Shown one piece after another: positions 24,701 to 33,004 of a stretch of 64,000 nucleotides of DNA. The translations under genes were made by a program, and so were the position numbers. Source of the stretch: Psychroflexus planctonicus (GTDB lineage Bacteria; Bacteroidota; Bacteroidia; Flavobacteriales; Flavobacteriaceae). The stretch lies in contig NZ_BMGM01000004.1 in the NCBI RefSeq assembly GCF_014640195.1, forward strand, positions 1 to 64,000, read 5' to 3'. The notes under the pieces are model-generated. The model searched no databases. It had not been told where the DNA came from and saw nothing but the letters and a program-made list of their open reading frames with translations. Each line of letters begins with the position of its first letter. Position 1 is the stretch's first letter.

Positions 24701-24918
24701 GCTAAAGTTATGTTGAATAATAAGAAATAAAACAAGTGTGCGTATTAATTTTCTAATTGAATTTTGCTTTTGGTTTTTAGATACGATTAGACAATATAAG
24801 ATTTACCCTTTCTAATTCATGTAAAATTCTGTTAATCTAAGAAAGGAAATCGCTTAATCCATTTCAAAAAGCAGGTTCAATGATTTCAACTAAAAATGAA
24901 TAATTAGAAAGATATAAC

Positions 24919-25295
24919 CCATTGTGCATTTTGAGCTGAAATAAAGTTTTTCACATAGACTATGAATTAGCTTTTTCCCTTCCATTCAAGGAAGAGTTAG
25001 GGATGGTGTAAGCTAAAATACGAAAACACCTTTTACCTTTCGGCATTTCCCTCGAGGGAAAAATTTTAATCCAACTTATCCATTAATAGTACAACCAGTA
25101 AACCCGTTTGAAAGAACTGAAAACAGACAAATTAAGTAAAGCCGTCCGATTAGTGATTTTTTTCGAAAAATCGAATAAAGAAATCTATTCATATTAAAAA
25201 ATCTTTATTCTCTATACTCTCGAGACAACGCGATTACAGATTTCAATCTAAAATTCACTCGAATTAATAGAATTTTGTCAAAATGCACAACGGGT
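24919..25295 (-). mobile_element. MITE-like element, copy A
   Basis: A 377-bp non-coding element with 18-bp terminal inverted repeats, ACCCATTGTGCATTTTGA on the left and the inverted ACCCGTTGTGCATTTTGA on the right (17 of 18 match). It is flanked by an exact 7-bp target duplication AGATATA (24912-24918 and 25296-25302). Inside are the twin hairpins TGCCTTTCGGCA-like and TTCCCTCGAGGGAA. It is in reverse orientation to copies B and C. Confidence 0.8.
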
Positions 25296-25310
25296 AGATA
25301 TAGCATAAAA

Positions 25311-25970
25311 TTATATCAAATTTTGTTTTCGAGCCATGTCAACTGCTTCTAATTTGTTGTGAACTTGTAATTTTTTGTAGATGTTTTCAATGTGTTTTCT
25401 TACTGTAGATGGCGAAATAATCAGATTATCTGCAATTTTTGTATAACTTAATCCTTGCCCTAATTGTTCTAAAACATCGGTTTCTCTGGCAGTTAAGGTA
25501 ACTATTTCGGTATTCTGGTCTTTCGAAATAGTGTCTGGATTTCGTAGTAATTTTAAGGTTTTCATTGCAATAGATGGATTCATGGCAGCACCGCCATTAA
25601 GTGTATCTAGAATGCCTTTATGCAATACATCTGGATTTACATCTTTCAGCAAATAACCGTCTGCACCTGCTTTTATGGCATTGAAAATATTTTCGTCGTT
25701 ATCAAAAACGGTCAGCATTATCACTTTAATATGCGGGTATTTTTTTTTAACTAGGGTAGTAGTTTCAACTCCATTTAAACCCGGCATTTCAATATCCATC
25801 AAAATTAAATGGTAGTTGCTGTGTTCTTCTAAATGTTCTAAAATTTTTGATCCGCCAAGCTGAGTTGTTTTCACAAATAATTCATCAAATAAAGATAATT
25901 TTTCCTTTATGCTTTTCAGCATAAACACATTATCATCTACTAGGGCTAGCTTAATTTTTTGACTATTCAT
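25311..25970 (-). CDS. NarL/FixJ-type response regulator
   Basis: A 219-residue response regulator. Receiver domain (1-125): acidic pair in LALVDDNVF, phospho-acceptor Asp in LILMDIEMPGLNG (near residue 58), and Thr/Lys sites in VIMLTVFDN and DGYLLKDV. LuxR-type HTH (~150-210): LTARETDVLEQLGQGLSYTK followed by IADNLIISPSTVRKHIENIY. It is encoded 2 nt downstream of its kinase, so the two form a two-component system. A 20-bp box shared by three envelope genes 4-6 kb to the right is a possible target. Confidence 0.92.
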   Translation of the reverse strand: MNSQKIKLALVDDNVFMLKSIKEKLSLFDELFVKTTQLGGSKILEHLEEHSNYHLILMDIEMPGLNGVETTTLVKKKYPHIKVIMLTVFDNDENIFNAIKAGADGYLLKDVNPDVLHKGILDTLNGGAAMNPSIAMKTLKLLRNPDTISKDQNTEIVTLTARETDVLEQLGQGLSYTKIADNLIISPSTVRKHIENIYKKLQVHNKLEAVDMARKQNLI

Positions 25971-25972
25971 TG

Positions 25973-27958
25973 TTATGTGTTTTCAGTATCTATTGGGATA
26001 TTCAATTTTACTTGAGTACCAGATGCTATTTTGCTATGTATCTTTAATTCTGCATTCAGTTTTTCTGCTCTCTTTTTCATGTTTTGAAGTCCGTTGCCTT
26101 CTTCTTGTTCTTCTGTATTATAGCCTTTTCCGTCATCATCTATGGTGATTTTGAGTTGTTGATTATGTATTTCAAAATGAATTTTGATGTCTTCTGAATC
26201 GGCATGTTTAATGGCATTATTGACAGCTTCTTGTACAATCCTGTAAATTTGAATACCACTAATCGCGCTAAATTGAAGAGATTTGAATTGTTCGCCATTG
26301 TAATCTGATGTTGTAACGGAAATATTTTGTTTGATATCCAACTGATTAATAAAGTTTTTAAAACGAATAATCAAATCGGATAACTCAATCATTTCCTTGT
26401 TCATGGCCCAAATGGTATCTCTCAGCTCATGAATAGTTTGTCGAGTGAAAATACTGAGTTGATTGAGTTTAGTTTTTACTTCTTCAAATTGAATTGTTTT
26501 TTGATGCTGAATAAACTGTAAACTTGAAATGACAAAAGTGAGCTGACTCCCAATGTTATCATGCAAATCTCTTGAAATCCTCAGCCGTTGTTCTTCGAGT
26601 TTATTTTTGAGCTCAATTTTAGCTAAAGCGGTTTTCAATTCGGCTTCTTTCTGGATTTTTTTGTTCTTGAGTTGTTTGGATTGAATGATAAAATAACTTA
26701 ATAGAATCAACACAATGATTAGCGCTATACTTCCATAAATAATGAGATTTTGTTGTCTCACTTTTAACTCTTTTTCAAGTAATTCAGTTTTTGTTTTGGC
26801 TAGCTCGGCTTCCTTTTCTTTGGTTTTAAGTTTAGCTTCTACATCTGCCAATGCTTTTGCGTTTTGATTTGAAAATAAACTGTCTTTAACACCTGTGTAA
26901 AATTCAAAATATTCATCAGCCTTTTCTGTATCTTGAAGTGCGAAGTACACTTTTGCTCCATTGATGTAATAGGATTCTGCATAATTATACAAAGAAGGGT
27001 CTTCATGAATAAAGTTTTCTGCTTTTTGAATTACAGATTTTGCTTTATCAAATTGACGAGTATTGTAATATAAATCAATTAAATTTGAACTCGTAATAAA
27101 TTTAGTTCGGTTGTAGTTTAGGTATTCTTCAGGTAAATTTAAAGCGGTTAAGTAGGCTTTTTCAGCCATTTCATATTTATTCTGAAGATTCAGAATATTG
27201 CCGTAGGTACCTTGAAATTGATAAAATAGCCTTGGCTGATCAGCTTTTTCTGCGAATTCTATGGCCAGTTTTATATACTTCTCAGCTTGATCTAAATCAT
27301 TAAAACTCTTATAACAAATTGCCATATTATTATATGATCCAGCAATGTCTTTAGTCATGTCATACTTTAATCGAATAGCTAAAGCTTTTTCATGAAATTC
27401 GATTGCTTTTTCAAATTGCATTAATTCCTGATAAATCAGACCTATATTACTTAAATATCTGGATTGACCTTTATCGTCATCAGGATTTATTTTCTTGCTG
27501 TACTCCAAGGCTTTATAAAAATAGTCGAGCGCTTCTTTAAACTGACCATTATTCCAGTTAAACATGCCCAGATTATTGATGCATCTTACTTCTAAAGATT
27601 GTATATTGTGTTTCCTGCTCAGATTTAAAGCACGTTCAAAATACACTTTAGATGAATCTTTTTGCCCAAGAACATCATAATACACTCCTCTGGTATTGGT
27701 TAGTTCGGTGAAATGAAATTCGAGATTATTTTTTTTGGCATTGCTTAGTTCTAACTTAAGGATGCTATCAGCAATGTTTGGATTATTAAAAATATAATGG
27801 AATGCCAATTCATTTGCAGCACGTAATCTAACAGAATCGTTTTTAGAAGTGGCATAGTTTTCCCAACTACGATCAATTTTTTGTGTACTTTGACCTATAC
27901 TTTTTCCGAAGCAGAAAATAAAATAGGTTATCAGTAAAATTGCTCTTAAATCTTTCAT
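25973..27958 (-). CDS. TPR-containing sensor histidine kinase
   Basis: A 661-residue membrane kinase. A signal-like N-terminus (ILLITYFIFCFGKSIGQ) precedes ~6 TPR units (residues ~80-340; e.g. NLGMFNWNNGQFKEALDYFY and YNNMAICYKSFNDLDQAEKY). One membrane helix (LIIYGSIALIIVLILLSYFI, ~402-421) leads to a HisKA_3 dimerisation helix with phospho-His in RISRDLHDNIGSQLTFV (~467) and an ATPase domain with NNAIKHA (N box) and DDDGKGYN (G1). TPR sensing domains of this type face the periplasm. It sits directly before its LuxR-type regulator and is read on the same strand. Confidence 0.92.
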   Translation of the reverse strand: MKDLRAILLITYFIFCFGKSIGQSTQKIDRSWENYATSKNDSVRLRAANELAFHYIFNNPNIADSILKLELSNAKKNNLEFHFTELTNTRGVYYDVLGQKDSSKVYFERALNLSRKHNIQSLEVRCINNLGMFNWNNGQFKEALDYFYKALEYSKKINPDDDKGQSRYLSNIGLIYQELMQFEKAIEFHEKALAIRLKYDMTKDIAGSYNNMAICYKSFNDLDQAEKYIKLAIEFAEKADQPRLFYQFQGTYGNILNLQNKYEMAEKAYLTALNLPEEYLNYNRTKFITSSNLIDLYYNTRQFDKAKSVIQKAENFIHEDPSLYNYAESYYINGAKVYFALQDTEKADEYFEFYTGVKDSLFSNQNAKALADVEAKLKTKEKEAELAKTKTELLEKELKVRQQNLIIYGSIALIIVLILLSYFIIQSKQLKNKKIQKEAELKTALAKIELKNKLEEQRLRISRDLHDNIGSQLTFVISSLQFIQHQKTIQFEEVKTKLNQLSIFTRQTIHELRDTIWAMNKEMIELSDLIIRFKNFINQLDIKQNISVTTSDYNGEQFKSLQFSAISGIQIYRIVQEAVNNAIKHADSEDIKIHFEIHNQQLKITIDDDGKGYNTEEQEEGNGLQNMKKRAEKLNAELKIHSKIASGTQVKLNIPIDTENT

Positions 27959-27996
27959 AAGAAACCATATTAAAGTCTAAAAATAGTATAAAATCA

Positions 27997-28236
27997 TTAG
28001 TTATTGGGATTTTTTTTAACTAGGACGTCGTTGAGATTAAACAATTGAAAATCGTATAGATTTAAAATTACTTGTCTTTTACGGATCAAAGATTTACAAA
28101 AATCAATTCTTTTTATGAGTTCAATTTCTCTCTTCAGATATAGATTGATGAGTTTTTGTTTGCGATATAGACTAGTTACTACAACAATTATCACCAAAAG
28201 AAAAAAAAATAAAATAAGGCTAATTTCTAAAATCAT
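27997..28236 (-). CDS. Possible small membrane protein
   Basis: A 79-residue frame with one strong membrane segment (LILFFFLLVIIVVVTSLY) followed by a basic helix (LYRKQKLINLYLKREIELIK). It lies 38 nt upstream of the kinase gene on the same strand. Against it: a strong terminator ends only 15-20 nt before its start codon, leaving little room for a promoter. It may be a real accessory membrane protein, or chance. Confidence 0.35.
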   Translation of the reverse strand: MILEISLILFFFLLVIIVVVTSLYRKQKLINLYLKREIELIKRIDFCKSLIRKRQVILNLYDFQLFNLNDVLVKKNPNN

Positions 28237-28250
28237 TTTTTATCAGGTTT

Positions 28251-28285
28251 AAAAAAAGTCGAAGCTGCAGCATGCAACTCCGACT
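28251..28285 (-). terminator. Rho-independent terminator (minus strand)
   Basis: On the minus strand AGTCGGAGTTGCA pairs with TGCAGCTTCGACT (13 bp including G-U pairs, TGC loop), followed by seven T. It should end transcripts from the gene at 28528-29556. Confidence 0.8.
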
Positions 28286-28527
28286 CAAAGATTGGTAGTT
28301 AACATTTTTAATAATTATATTTTATAAAGCAAATCCCTTTAGCTGAAAATGAGTTAAATAGATTGTAGATTGTCCACTTCTATGCATCATATATTGTGAT
28401 GATTTTCTTCTTTTGCATCAACCCTTAAAGGGTCGAAGAAAATCAATTACACCCTTTAGGGCTCGAGGCAATTAATTGATTTTCATCAAAAGTTAATCAA
28501 AATGTGCATAAAAGCAGATACATTAAT
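28286..28527. other. Non-coding gap with nested palindromes
   Basis: GATTTTCTTC (28401-28410) and GAAGAAAATC (28435-28444) are perfect inverted copies; the loop holds a second palindrome ACCCTTAAAGGGT (28421-28433), and CCCTTTAGGG follows. It resembles a small REP-like unit. No gene is seen. Confidence 0.5.
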
Positions 28528-29556
28528 TTATTTTCTAGACTTATCCAAGGCGATAAATTTTTCCATCCCTGTAATTAAATCATCAGTCATTCTTGATGTT
28601 ACAGTATCAAGCCCATCTAAATACCATTCTTCAATTTTGGCACTTTTCCTATCAAGTTCTGCAATTTCAAAAGGTTCTACTTCAAAATAAACTGAGCTAA
28701 AGTTTAACCCATCGCGATATTTATTCATCATTCCGGCTCCAATTCTGCCTTTGTATTCTTTGGTTGTGTCATCATCAATTGGTCCAACTAATGCTGTTTC
28801 TATACCGTGGATCACCAGACTTTTACCACGTTTTTCTAAACTTACATTAACGGTTATGATCAATACTGCATCCAGCTCTAGCTCTTCTGAAATTAACCCT
28901 ACCGATGCAGGTGCTTTAAAGTCTGTTGAAACTAATTTTGCGCTTAAAGGATAAAATTCATATCCAGTAGCAGACAATGAACCTTGAACTTCTAAATCTT
29001 TCTTTGTGAAAAATTTATTCAACTTTTGTAGGGACTTAGATAGACCGCTCAATTCTATTTTATTTACACCATCTCTATAAATAGTTGTCTTTTCTTCACT
29101 ATTTAGGTATTCTTTCGGCTCTAATAAAGAAATGCTTTTTGCTTTAAATTTAGTTTTTAAAATGGGCAACATATGCTCGAGAAACTTGTCTGCAACCATA
29201 TTACTACCCGAAGGTGTTAAGTAGTTTTTTGAATACAGTGTTGTAGTTGTAGTAGAAAATGGTGTCTTAGTTGTTGTTTTGGATACTTTTGTAATGGATT
29301 TGTCCCAAATCTGCATGGTTAAAACTCCTATTTTTTTAGGATTAGGTAAATTATCTTCAGACAGTAAATCTTCATTTAGCAATCCCTGAAGCGCGTCAAT
29401 CCATGTACTATTATTTTTATAACTTTTTACCAATTTATCCCATTTTCTATCTTTTAATTCAGCTACGTCTTGCATTGATTTCTGAGCAATTACAAGGTTT
29501 GTACTACAAAGCAATAGCAGAACAAATATCAAACTGATTTTAAGTAGTGGTTTCAT
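28528..29556 (-). CDS. Exported protein of unknown function
   Basis: A 342-residue protein with a signal peptide (MKPLLKISLIFVLLLLCS...VIAQ, cut after AQ). No lipobox Cys follows the cut site. The mature part begins QKSMQDVAELKDRKWDKLVK and has a Thr-rich segment (TKVSKTTTKTPFSTTTTTLY) and a beta-rich C-terminal half (LDAVLIITVNVSLEKRGKSL). No enzyme motif is recognised. It lies between the two-component system and the envelope genes, and its transcript is ended by the terminator at 28251-28285. Confidence 0.75.
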   Translation of the reverse strand: MKPLLKISLIFVLLLLCSTNLVIAQKSMQDVAELKDRKWDKLVKSYKNNSTWIDALQGLLNEDLLSEDNLPNPKKIGVLTMQIWDKSITKVSKTTTKTPFSTTTTTLYSKNYLTPSGSNMVADKFLEHMLPILKTKFKAKSISLLEPKEYLNSEEKTTIYRDGVNKIELSGLSKSLQKLNKFFTKKDLEVQGSLSATGYEFYPLSAKLVSTDFKAPASVGLISEELELDAVLIITVNVSLEKRGKSLVIHGIETALVGPIDDDTTKEYKGRIGAGMMNKYRDGLNFSSVYFEVEPFEIAELDRKSAKIEEWYLDGLDTVTSRMTDDLITGMEKFIALDKSRK

Positions 29557-29705
29557 ATGAGTTAATTTTTTCTTGATTTAAAATTTGAAATGCAGCTTTC
29601 AATTAGAAAGTTAGTAAAGTTTAGCTCTTAAGGTTTTTTAATTCAACATGTTCTATTTGAAATTTATCAAACCTGAAGAGCTAAAATGCATTGATAATCT
29701 GAAGA

Positions 29706-30242
29706 TTAAAATGAAGTTACATCTAAGTTGAAAGAGCCTTCGGTAATGTTTTTTATTGAGCCATCACCGTTAGAATTTTTCGCAGTAAACTCAAAAGTAC
29801 CAGTTACGTTATCTTCTGAATCTGTACTTATTTGTAATTCTCCTCTAATGGAATCGTCGTCATAAGGTGCAGTCCAGGTTTGAGAAGCAGTTGGGTTTGA
29901 AGCATTAGCCTCTATGTAATTTCCAACAATAAATCCTAAACTTTCGCCTCCAAACGTATAAGTTCCTTCACCTTCATAGCCGTTGATTACAAAATTGAAT
30001 CCTTTTCCAGAATTGTCTGTGCCTTGAAGTGTCATGGTTGTTGAGCCACCAGCACTTACTTTAGTTGCCGTGGAAAACATTTCTTGCGATTGGAAATTGG
30101 CTCCATCTATTTTTGCTTTTACAGTTCCATTGGCAGCACTTCCGCCAGATCCACCATCGTCATCGCTACTGCACGATGTAAAACTTATACTTACAAAAAG
30201 ACTTAAAAAAATGGCTGTGATAGTTAAATAATTTGATTTCAT
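29706..30242 (-). CDS. DUF6252-like lipoprotein
   Basis: A 178-residue lipoprotein: signal peptide to Cys25 in SISFTSCSSDDDGG, with the acidic Ser-Asp-Asp surface-export signal. The rest is a beta-rich domain (KAKIDGANFQSQEM, MTLQGTDNSGKGFNFVINGY, SIRGELQISTDSEDNVTGTF) matching the common flavobacterial DUF6252 pattern; role unknown. The 20-bp box TATAAGGTATTTGTCGTATA sits 76 nt upstream of its ATG, as it does before the two genes further right. Confidence 0.78.
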   Translation of the reverse strand: MKSNYLTITAIFLSLFVSISFTSCSSDDDGGSGGSAANGTVKAKIDGANFQSQEMFSTATKVSAGGSTTMTLQGTDNSGKGFNFVINGYEGEGTYTFGGESLGFIVGNYIEANASNPTASQTWTAPYDDDSIRGELQISTDSEDNVTGTFEFTAKNSNGDGSIKNITEGSFNLDVTSF

Positions 30243-30288
30243 AATAAAATGTTTAATTGATTAGTAATTGATATTAATTGTTTCCTTA

Positions 30289-30337
30289 CAAATGTGACGC
30301 ACTTACCTTAGCTAATCTATAAGGTATTTGTCGTATA
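30289..30337 (-). promoter_or_regulatory. Promoter with shared 20-bp box (copy 1)
   Basis: The box TATAAGGTATTTGTCGTATA lies at 30318-30337, then a gap of 21 nt, then a CACATTTG -7-like element (30289-30296, minus strand). Box to ATG: 76 nt. Confidence 0.6.
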
Positions 30338-30393
30338 TTAAAATTGGGTTTTTTATAATAGATGCGGAAGTTAAGTGAGTTGTAAATCTTATT

Positions 30394-30888
30394 TTAGAAT
30401 TGAAATTCTATACCAAAAGTTAACAGGTCAAAACTTACTCCAGAAACACTAACGCTCCTGTAGCTTAGCACTCCAGACATTGTTTCTGAAAATGCATACT
30501 GAGCTTTTGGAGCATAATAAAAAGCACTATCTGAACCTGATGGGGCAACCCCAATAGCATAACCAACATCTGTACCAACAACAATTTTTTCGGAAAGTGA
30601 ATAACGTGCTGCTGCTGCAAGTGGAATATATCCTGCATTTTCTACATCAAATGTTCCACCTGCAGTGTCAAAACTATCTCCAAAAGCGTATAGAAAACCA
30701 GTTGTACCACCTAAAGAAAAATCTTCACTTATTTCCCAAAGATAATTCGCATCTAAAGCAGCGCCAAAAGTGTAGAAATCGCCAGTGTCTCCCATGGGTA
30801 AACCAGCATTGATTCCTAAGTTTAAACTTTGAGCATGCATAGAATAACTAGCACAAAGCACACATAACGAAATAAATAATTTTTTCAT
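30394..30888 (-). CDS. Small outer-membrane beta-barrel protein
   Basis: A 164-residue protein with a signal peptide (KLFISLCVLCASYSMHAQ, cut after AQ). The mature part alternates amphipathic strands (SLNLGINAGLPMG, FTFGAALDANYLWEI-like, IPLAAAARYSL, KIVVGTDVGYAIG) and ends in ...LTFGIEFQF, the terminal aromatic residue needed for BAM recognition. Eight strands are plausible. It may be a pore or an adhesin-like barrel. The shared 20-bp box (perfect GGCAATTGCC core) precedes it, suggesting control by the nearby two-component system. Confidence 0.8.
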   Translation of the reverse strand: MKKLFISLCVLCASYSMHAQSLNLGINAGLPMGDTGDFYTFGAALDANYLWEISEDFSLGGTTGFLYAFGDSFDTAGGTFDVENAGYIPLAAAARYSLSEKIVVGTDVGYAIGVAPSGSDSAFYYAPKAQYAFSETMSGVLSYRSVSVSGVSFDLLTFGIEFQF

Positions 30889-30936
30889 GATTAAAAGATT
30901 TTAAATTAGTAAATGGTTTGTTGAATTATTTCTTTA

Positions 30937-30985
30937 CAAATATTTTTATATTTTGATTATCAATCTATTAGGCAATTGCCGTATA
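30937..30985 (-). promoter_or_regulatory. Promoter with shared 20-bp box (copy 2)
   Basis: The box TATTAGGCAATTGCCGTATA lies at 30966-30985 with a perfect palindromic core GGCAATTGCC, then a 21-nt gap, then AATATTTG (30937-30944, minus strand). Box to ATG: 78 nt. Confidence 0.65.
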
Positions 30986-31054
30986 TTTTTAAATTTGATA
31001 GTTGGCAATACTTTAGATATATCTTGATCAGCTTACTAAATATTTGATTCTATA

Positions 31055-31100
31055 AAGCCTAAAACTCTGTGAAACAATATTTCATGAGCTTTAGACTTTT
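31055..31100. terminator. Large hairpin behind the FISUMP-domain gene
   Basis: AAGCCTAAAACTC (31055-31067) pairs with GAGCTTTAGACTT (31086-31098) over 13 bp with G-U pairs. A T-run follows on the plus side. It probably ends the minus-strand transcript. Confidence 0.5.
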
Positions 31101-31195
31101 TGTGTTTAGACTTAAGATTAATTTTAAAACTCGTGATGATCGCTTAGCGCATTCAAATTAAATATTGAATAAGATTTTGCGAGTATGTATTGAGT

Positions 31196-32371
31196 TTAGT
31201 CCTTGATGCATCGGCAAGAATAGCCATAGTTTTTATTTCCGTGGTGCTTTGTTGAATCATCGTTCCCAAAATAAATGTACCGATGCCAAGCACGATCTGC
31301 ATTATACTCCGTAGAGCTCCACCAGTAAGTGTAGTAATCAACATCAAAATAGTAATTAGTTATAACGGCACCTCCAGGTAAACCAGAAAAACCAGAACTA
31401 TTCGTAGCTTCTACATTGGGTGGATACCAACCTGTAACCGATTTCATTTTACCTCCAGCAACAGATGGACCGCCTAAATAGTCTATAAGCTCAGTCCATT
31501 CTGCATCGCTTGGTAAATGCCAACCCGAAGGACAAACAGTTAGAGCGGTTTGCCAATCATATAGCCTTCCATAAAGGTCACAGTTAGCATCATCTGCATC
31601 ATAACACCAGCTGTTACCCGTTTCGTAATTTAGATTTTCTGACATCCAAACTTGGTTACCAATAGTAACAGTAGCATAATTGTTTCCATCAGCATCTGCA
31701 CAGCCAAAAAATTCTAAATTTAAGGTTTGTGATTGAGTCGGAACCATAGTTATGTTGCTAACATTGTCTCCTGAAAGACCTTCAATCAATAACAAATCTC
31801 CATCATTATACTGCATTTGAATAATAGATTGAGAACTATTTAAAGTTGATTTATTTTGATAGGTCTGTGGCGTTTCAACTCTAGAGATGATGGTTTGGGA
31901 ATTCATTGCAACTCCTTCTGAGATTAATTTTGAAGAGCTTTGCCAAGAATTTGTTGAAAGTTTTACAATGTAAACTCCAGCTGGTAAACCATTTATTTCA
32001 AACGTATTTATTCCTAAATTCGCTTTTTCAGTTTTACTTGAAATAAGCTTACCTACTAAATTAAAAACTTCCAGTTTCACAATATCTGCTTGATCATTGT
32101 AAAAGGCTATTCTGCTTTTTTCTTGCATCGGATTAGGATAAATTTTTATATCCTTCACATCAGCAAAATGAGAATCCACACTAAGTGTTCCAACAAGATT
32201 TAAGGTTTCTGAACCTGCTAAACCTAATTCTGTTCCTTGAGTTAAATTTTCAACATAAATGCTATCTACAACGGAGCTTTCTCCTGAACCTGTAAAACTA
32301 ATCTGATAATTTTGCGCTTTTGCTGCTATGGCAATCAACAAAAGCATAATAAATGTAATTGTTTTTTTCAT
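31196..32371 (-). CDS. Secreted protein with internal T9SS-like sorting domain and FISUMP domain
   Basis: A 391-residue exported protein. Order: signal peptide (ITFIMLLLIAIAAKAQ); a short linker; a domain that looks exactly like a type A T9SS sorting signal at residues ~73-150 (IKIYPNPMQEK, VFNLVGKLISS, GVYIVKLSTN) but lies internally; then from ~225 a Fibrobacter-succinogenes-type major paralogous (FISUMP) domain (VTIGNQVWMSENLNY, CPSGWHLPSDAEW, WWSSTEYN, SCRCIKD). FISUMP domains occur in surface proteins of unknown role. The inner sorting-like domain suggests domain shuffling. Promoter with the shared 20-bp box lies upstream. Confidence 0.82.
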   Translation of the reverse strand: MKKTITFIMLLLIAIAAKAQNYQISFTGSGESSVVDSIYVENLTQGTELGLAGSETLNLVGTLSVDSHFADVKDIKIYPNPMQEKSRIAFYNDQADIVKLEVFNLVGKLISSKTEKANLGINTFEINGLPAGVYIVKLSTNSWQSSSKLISEGVAMNSQTIISRVETPQTYQNKSTLNSSQSIIQMQYNDGDLLLIEGLSGDNVSNITMVPTQSQTLNLEFFGCADADGNNYATVTIGNQVWMSENLNYETGNSWCYDADDANCDLYGRLYDWQTALTVCPSGWHLPSDAEWTELIDYLGGPSVAGGKMKSVTGWYPPNVEATNSSGFSGLPGGAVITNYYFDVDYYTYWWSSTEYNADRAWHRYIYFGNDDSTKHHGNKNYGYSCRCIKD

Positions 32372-32420
32372 GACGAAAAGATTTAATGTTAATAAAAAAG
32401 TTAGTAAATTAATTTGTCAA

Positions 32421-32469
32421 CAAATATTCTTTAATTGTAAACATCAAACTATAAGGCATTTGGCGTATA
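32421..32469 (-). promoter_or_regulatory. Promoter with shared 20-bp box (copy 3)
   Basis: The box TATAAGGCATTTGGCGTATA lies at 32450-32469, then a 21-nt gap, then AATATTTG (32421-32428, minus strand). Box to ATG: 79 nt. Confidence 0.65.
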
Positions 32470-32488
32470 TTTTTATATATTAGGTATA

Positions 32489-32873
32489 ACCCGTTATGCA
32501 TTTTGACAAAATTCTTTTAATTCGAGTGAATTTCACGGTTGAAATGTTTTATTCCGAAGTCTCGGGGAGTGTCTAGAATAAGAATTTTTCAATATGAACA
32601 GGTTCTTCATACAATTTTTCGAAAAAAATCACTAATAGGATGTCTTTACGTAATTTGTCTGTTTTCAGCGACTTTCAAATTGGTTTACTGGTTTTACTAT
32701 TAATGAATAAGTTTGATTGAAATTTTTTCCCTGAAGGGAAATGCCGAAAGGCAAAGGGTGTTTTCATATTTTAGTTTACACCCATCCCTAAGCCTTCCCT
32801 AAATGGAAAGGAAGAAGCTGATGCATAATTTAAATGAAAAACTTTATTTTAACACGAAAATACACAACGGTTT
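32489..32873 (+). mobile_element. MITE-like element, copy B
   Basis: A ~385-bp copy in the opposite orientation to copy A. The left end is ACCCGTTATGCATTTTGA; the right end is a degenerate inverted copy (ACACAACGGTTT). Flanks AGGTATA (32482-32488) and AAGTATA (32874-32880) differ by one base, consistent with an old 7-bp target duplication. It carries the same inner block (TTTGTCTGTTTTCAG; twin hairpins around AAATGCCGAAAGGCAAAGGG). Confidence 0.75.
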
Positions 32874-32962
32874 AAGTATAGTATTCATAGTCAATATATT
32901 TTTCATTATTTGTTCAATTTGATTTGAAATTCATTTAAGCTTCTCATTAGTCTTGAAGACAT

Positions 32963-32970
32963 TATATTTG
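32963..32970 (+). promoter_or_regulatory. -7 element of the beta-glucosidase gene
   Basis: TATATTTG lies 35 nt upstream of the ATG at 33005. No clear -33 element was seen. Confidence 0.5.
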
Positions 32971-33004
32971 CAATCAAAATCCTGTGTAATCACAATTTTC
33001 AAAA

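Noticed and set aside
31153..31347. 64-residue minus-strand ORF at the 3' end of the FISUMP gene
   Set aside because: Frame-shifted shadow of the FISUMP domain; not a frameshift since the main frame ends in the expected SCRCIKD.
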